Shown one piece after another: positions 14,321 to 18,199 of a stretch of 18,199 nt of DNA (position 1 is its first letter; every line of letters begins with the position of its first letter). The position numbers were made by a program, and so were the translations under genes. The DNA is taken from contig CANQMG010000022.1 of the NCBI GenBank assembly GCA_947624925.1, positions 1 through 18,199 of the forward strand. Direction: 5' to 3'. This DNA comes from an uncultured Clostridia bacterium. GTDB lineage: Bacteria; Bacillota; Clostridia; TANB77; CAG-508. The notes beneath the pieces are model-generated. The model did not search any database. It saw only the letters and a program-made list of their open reading frames with translations, and was not told the DNA's origin.

Positions 14321-16984
14321 TTATTCTTCTTTTAGCTTATACTTACTTGTGTAAAATACTTTTCCAAATTTTATCTCGTTTATTTTTTTCTGTATTTCAA
14401 CAACTGCTAATGGAACAAGTGAAATTATTACAGTATATAACCATTGTATACTATTTAAGCTTACAAGTTTAAATACCTTTGCAATTTGTGGTATAAATAC
14501 AACTCCTGTTTGTAATAAACTTCCTAAAATAAATGCTCCTATTAAATATTTATTTTCTAAAATTCCAACTTTAAAAATAGATTCTTCGCTTTTAATATTA
14601 ATACTATGCACTAGCTCTAATAACCCTAATGATACAAATGCCATAGTTCTTCCAACTTCTAATCCATACAAATTATTTCCTAAGCTAAATGCAAATAATG
14701 TAAGCATTCCAATCATAGTACCCTCTATAAATATTTTTACCCATAATCCATCTGAAAATAATCCTTTTTTTGAATCTCTTGGTTTTTTATGCATTATATC
14801 CTTATCTGGTGGCTCTAATCCTAAAGCTATAGCAGGTATTGAATCTGTAACAAGATTTATCCATAAAAGTTGTATTGCAAGAAGTGGTGATTCTAGTCCC
14901 ATTAATAATCCTATAAATATTGTAACAATTTCTCCTACATTAGTTGAAATTAAAAAGTGTATTGCTTTTTTTATATTTTCAAATATATTTCTTCCTTGTT
15001 TTACAGCACTAACAATTGTAACAAAATTATCATCTGTTAAAATCATATCAGAAGCATTTTTTGCAACATCTGTACCATTTAATCCCATAGAAATACCAAT
15101 ATCAGCATTTTTAAGTGCAGGAGCGTCATTTACTCCATCTCCAGTCATTGCAACTACATATCCTTTTTTTCTAAAAGCCTTTACTATTCTTACTTTATGC
15201 TCTGGAGAAACTCTAGCAAATACGCTATATTTTTCAATATTATTTTCTAGTTCACCTTGTTTAATTTTATCTAATTCGTTTCCTGTTATTGCTATATCGT
15301 TGTTATTTAAAATATCTAAATCTCTTGCTATTGCCTTTGCAGTTTCTATATGATCTCCAGTTATCATAACTGTTTTTATTCCAGCCTGTTTACATATTTT
15401 TATAGCATCTTTAACTCCTTCTCTTGGAGGATCTATCATTCCTATTAGGCCAACAAAAATTAAATTTTGTTCTATGTATTCTGATGATATTTTATTAGGC
15501 AAATTATTTACATCTGCATATGCAACTCCAAGAACTCTAAGTGCACTTTCAGCCATTTTCATATTTTCTATATTTATTTTACTAGCTATATTCGTAGAAA
15601 GCTCTGTTATATTTCCATTGTTGTAATATTTATTACATCTACTAAGCAATACATCTGGAGCTCCTTTTGTAATTACTCTGTATCCTGTATCTGTTTTATG
15701 TATGGTGGTCATAAGCTTCCTATTTGAATCAAATGAAATCTCATTTATCCTTTTATATTTATTATATAATTCATTTTTATTTTCATTATAACTAATTGCA
15801 GACTCTACAATTGCCTTTTCAGTTGCCTCTCCATCTACTACATATTTATTATTTATGCTTTGTATATTACAATCTGTACACATACACGCAAGTCTTAATA
15901 TAAACTTTATTTTATCTGTATTTGTTATTTTTCCTGTTATATCAGCAAACTTCATTACTTTCATTTTATTTTGAGTTAATGTTCCAGTTTTATCAGAACA
16001 AATTACACTACTACTACCTAAAGTCTCAACAGCTTGCAATTTTCTTATTATAGCATTTTTCTTAGCCATTTTTGTAACACCAATTGATAATACTATTGTA
16101 ACTATAGCAGGAAGTCCTTCTGGTATTGCAGCAACTGCAAGCCCAACAGAAGTCATAAACATTTCTTTTACTGGAATATTTTTAAATATTCCTATAGCAA
16201 ATATAAGTAAACATATTACTAAACATACAATACCTAAATTCTTTCCAACCTCTGCAAGTTTCTTTTGAATTGGAGTTTCAGGTGATTCATCTGTTATTAT
16301 CATTTTTGCAATTTTTCCAACCTTAGTATTCATACCTGTTTGCGTTACAACAGCTGTAGCATGTCCATTTACAACTATTGTAGTAGAAAATGCCATATTA
16401 TTCATATCTCCAATTTGAATATCTGGTTTTAGAATAATATCTGCATCTTTTTGAGCAGGCTCTGTTTCGCCTGTTAAAGCAGATTCTTCTATTTTTAAAT
16501 TGTAAGTTTCTATTAATCTACAATCTGCAGGAACATAATTTCCAGCCTCTAAAATAATTATATCACCTGGAACAATATTTATAGAATCAATTTCAATTAA
16601 CTTACCATTTCTTTTTACTTTTGCCTTTGGTGCAGACATCTTTTTTAATGCCTCTAAAGATTTTTCTGCTTTGTTTTCTTGTACTAAGCCAAGTATTGCA
16701 TTAAATACAACAATTGCAACAATAATTATAGAATCTATATAATCATTATTTCCTTCAAATTTTGCAACAAATGCTGAAACAATAGATGCTATAATTAATA
16801 TAATTATCATAAAATCGTTAAATTGTTTTAAGAATTTTATAAATATGCTTTCCTTTTTCTTATCCTCTAACTTATTTAGTCCATATTTTTCTAGCCTTCT
16901 ATTTACTTCTTCATTAGTTAACCCATAAATTAAATTACTTTTTTGTTTTTTAATAACATCATTTGCATTTAAAGTATGCCACAT
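14321..16984 (-). CDS. P-type calcium-transporting ATPase (type II, SERCA-like)
   Basis: An 887-aa cation pump that exports Ca2+ at the expense of ATP. It has the full P-type layout: cation-ATPase N-terminal domain (1-50), TM1-2 (about 55-100), actuator TGE (171-173), TM3-4 with PEGLP (288-292), the phosphorylated DKTGT (D331), nucleotide-binding KGAPD (440-444), TGD (542-544), GDGVND (615-620) and TM5-10 from about 675. TM4 PEGLP and TM6 NLVTDSIPA (710-718) match the calcium-binding type II pumps; Mg2+ or Mn2+ transport is less likely. The ATG at 16984 follows GGAGG with 7-nt spacing. It appears to be a single-gene transcript between a terminator at 17046-17100 and the addB promoter. I see no hairpin with a T-run right after its stop. 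Confidence 0.95.
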   Translation of the reverse strand: MWHTLNANDVIKKQKSNLIYGLTNEEVNRRLEKYGLNKLEDKKKESIFIKFLKQFNDFMIIILIIASIVSAFVAKFEGNNDYIDSIIIVAIVVFNAILGLVQENKAEKSLEALKKMSAPKAKVKRNGKLIEIDSINIVPGDIIILEAGNYVPADCRLIETYNLKIEESALTGETEPAQKDADIILKPDIQIGDMNNMAFSTTIVVNGHATAVVTQTGMNTKVGKIAKMIITDESPETPIQKKLAEVGKNLGIVCLVICLLIFAIGIFKNIPVKEMFMTSVGLAVAAIPEGLPAIVTIVLSIGVTKMAKKNAIIRKLQAVETLGSSSVICSDKTGTLTQNKMKVMKFADITGKITNTDKIKFILRLACMCTDCNIQSINNKYVVDGEATEKAIVESAISYNENKNELYNKYKRINEISFDSNRKLMTTIHKTDTGYRVITKGAPDVLLSRCNKYYNNGNITELSTNIASKINIENMKMAESALRVLGVAYADVNNLPNKISSEYIEQNLIFVGLIGMIDPPREGVKDAIKICKQAGIKTVMITGDHIETAKAIARDLDILNNNDIAITGNELDKIKQGELENNIEKYSVFARVSPEHKVRIVKAFRKKGYVVAMTGDGVNDAPALKNADIGISMGLNGTDVAKNASDMILTDDNFVTIVSAVKQGRNIFENIKKAIHFLISTNVGEIVTIFIGLLMGLESPLLAIQLLWINLVTDSIPAIALGLEPPDKDIMHKKPRDSKKGLFSDGLWVKIFIEGTMIGMLTLFAFSLGNNLYGLEVGRTMAFVSLGLLELVHSINIKSEESIFKVGILENKYLIGAFILGSLLQTGVVFIPQIAKVFKLVSLNSIQWLYTVIISLVPLAVVEIQKKINEIKFGKVFYTSKYKLKEE

Positions 16985-17036
16985 ACCATTACCTCCATAA
17001 AACTATTTTAGTAATATATATGCTTGTACTTTTTAT

Positions 17037-17063
17037 ATTATACATAAAAAATGAACCCATCAA
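17037..17063 (-). promoter_or_regulatory. possible promoter of the calcium ATPase gene
   Basis: TATAAT on the minus strand (17042-17037) is about 50 bp before the ATPase start. The best -35 is TTGATG (17063-17058) with a short 15-bp spacer, embedded in the terminator of the preceding gene. Confidence 0.4.
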
Positions 17064-17100
17064 TGTTAAATAAATACATTTAACTTTTTTGAGTTCATTT
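17046..17100 (-). terminator. intrinsic terminator of the gene ending at 17134
   Basis: On the minus strand AAATGAACTC (17100-17091) pairs with GGGTTCATTT (17058-17049), continuing into a T6 run. Inside it GTTAAAT (17065-17071) and ATTTAAC (17078-17084) form a second stem. The single non-Watson-Crick pair is G-U when transcribed from the minus strand but A-C from plus, supporting minus-strand use. Confidence 0.75.
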
Positions 17101-17133
17101 CATAATATACAATTATATGTTTTTACTTATATT

Positions 17134-18199
17134 TTATCTTTCTGATTCTGTTGTTTGTCCCCTATTTTTTTCTCTATCTCTATGTTTTTGTAATCGTCTC
17201 ATTGCCTCTTCATCTGGTGAATTATGAGTATAAATAGGATTATTAGGATCCATTAATTTTCTAAAATCTCCTGTTCTACGTGCCTCTTCAGCAGCCCTTA
17301 CTGATTCTTTATATGCTCTTGTAGTTCCATCTCCACCTCGATTACGACTTACTTCCACATCTCTATATAAATTTACACGCTTTCTAGCAACATCTGGTAC
17401 GCCAAACCATGCAGCATTTTCATAATCATCTTTATAATCAGCTCTTGCATCTTCTAAATCTTCTTCTGCCTCTTTATGTTGCTCATCTTGATAAGCATGA
17501 TAATCTTTAACTCTATCCCTATAATTTGATTTATTTAATAAAGCCTCCTTATCTTCCTTGTTTTTCTGAATCTGTTCATTATTTGGTTCTGGTAATTCTT
17601 TTATCAATTTTTTCACAATAGGTAATTTACTTAAAAATTTTCTTAAACTAAAAAACTCGAAAGCAGGAAAGGTAGTACCTATATTTTTATTATCCCTTAG
17701 AATAGCTCTATTTAATCTTGCAAAAGCTTTATCTTCCATAGTATAGGCACCTTCTAAGTTAACATCATATTCAAAAGGCAGTCTGTCTTGCGTACCAAAA
17801 AAAATTTTGTCAAGATATTTTTCTAATGAAGAAATATCATCCACACTTCTTAACATTTTTATAATAGCTGGATTTGCATTTTTAATTACTTTTCTTTTAT
17901 ATTCTATATGATTTTCTTTTAAATAATTTCTTACATCTTTTCTTATTTCTTTTATTGATTTTCTACTATTAAATATAGATTGCAATTCAAATGATGCATT
18001 TTTAGATGAATCATCACCTCTCAAATATTCCACAACACCTCTTTCTGTATCAATTTTTATACTACATTTAGGCGTTGTTGCTGGTGTTGTCGCTACTGTT
18101 GTTGCTGGTGTTGTCGCTACTGTTGTCGCTGGTGTCGTTGCAATTGTTGTTGCAACTGTTCTTACTGGTCTTCTTGTTGTTGTTACTGGTGTTGTCGCT
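17134..18199 (-). CDS. unrecognised protein with Thr/Ala/Pro repeat linker, 5' end beyond window
   Basis: The frame is open from the right edge to TAA at 17134 (about 355 residues visible), so the GTG at 18033 is internal, not the start. The first 43 or so visible residues are a low-complexity linker built from ATTP/ATTV units with a few RR and VRTV breaks. After a CSIKIDTERGVVEYL junction comes a charged, mainly helical region of about 300 residues without cysteines or a membrane segment. It includes a Glu/Asp-rich stretch (DEQHKEAEEDLEDARADYKDD) and a basic tail (MRRLQKHRDREKNRGQ). I recognise no domain. The Thr/Pro/Ala linker suggests a tether between an unseen N-terminal domain and this one, common in surface proteins, but location is unknown. 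A terminator follows. Confidence 0.7.
   Translation of the reverse strand, partial: ATTPVTTTRRPVRTVATTIATTPATTVATTPATTVATTPATTPKCSIKIDTERGVVEYLRGDDSSKNASFELQSIFNSRKSIKEIRKDVRNYLKENHIEYKRKVIKNANPAIIKMLRSVDDISSLEKYLDKIFFGTQDRLPFEYDVNLEGAYTMEDKAFARLNRAILRDNKNIGTTFPAFEFFSLRKFLSKLPIVKKLIKELPEPNNEQIQKNKEDKEALLNKSNYRDRVKDYHAYQDEQHKEAEEDLEDARADYKDDYENAAWFGVPDVARKRVNLYRDVEVSRNRGGDGTTRAYKESVRAAEEARRTGDFRKLMDPNNPIYTHNSPDEEAMRRLQKHRDREKNRGQTTESER
18070..18199. repeat. in-frame tandem repeat coding for a Thr/Ala/Pro/Val linker
   Basis: On plus, units made of GTTGTCGCT, ACTGTTGTT and GCTGGTGTT recur with a 24-bp period, decaying to ACTGTTCTTACTGG toward the edge. On minus this codes ATTPATTV-like octapeptides. 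All periods are multiples of 3, so length changes keep the frame. The stretch is richer in G+C than its surroundings. Confidence 0.75.

Noticed and set aside
17134..18033. Gene starting at the GTG at 18033
   Set aside because: The frame is open to the window edge, codes a repeat linker and continues smoothly; no ribosome site precedes 18033.

Overview
The window is very AT-rich, has strong purine-rich ribosome binding sites, uses GTG and TTG starts as well as ATG, and carries a Firmicutes-type gene set (mraZ/rsmH/ftsL, addB, a YlmD/YfiH-type protein, NadR-like NMNAT, NAGPA-type glycosidase). This suggests a low-GC clostridial bacterium, perhaps an uncultured gut lineage; that assignment is inference. 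Almost everything is on the minus strand; one gene runs on plus.

Layout, read in the minus-strand direction from the right edge. (1) 18199-17134: the C-terminal part of an unrecognised protein with a Thr/Ala/Pro/Val repeat linker, ended by a clear terminator. (2) 16984-14321: a P-type Ca2+-ATPase. (3) 14198-9372: addB overlapping a YfiH/YlmD-type gene, then a family 4 uracil-DNA glycosylase. (4) 9265-7805: a glutamate-synthase-small-chain-like flavoprotein and a 49-aa small gene, bracketed by two copies of a paired palindromic repeat. (5) 6559-7633, plus strand: an unrecognised protein with a zinc-peptidase-like HExxH motif. (6) 6318-4775: a membrane-anchored phosphodiester glycosidase and a NadR-like nucleotidyltransferase, closed by a long hairpin. 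(7) 4653-1: a division/cell-wall (dcw) cluster with its promoter and MraZ boxes, in the order mraZ, rsmH, ftsL, a family 2 glycosyltransferase, a broken GT-D glycosyltransferase tail, and a class B penicillin-binding protein cut by the left edge. A glycosyltransferase between ftsL and the PBP gene is unusual.

The most striking observation concerns three genes: rsmH, the HExxH protein and the glutamate-synthase-like protein. Each is split by a +1 frame change, and at all three sites the zero-frame codon is CGG followed by A, with the conserved protein resuming at GGA (Gly). I scanned every gene in the window by eye and found no other in-frame CGG codon; CGA, CGT and CGC are used normally. The pattern fits ribosomes skipping one base at a 'hungry' or unassigned CGG codon (or reading CGGA as a four-base Gly codon). 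A repeated sequencing or assembly artefact must be excluded first.

Other unexplained structure includes a degenerate array of 9-bp TCTTTTGTA motifs with alternating 16- and 22-bp spacing in the mraZ-rsmH gap, an 18-bp perfect palindrome just before rsmH, and a terminator-like hairpin between two divergent gene starts.
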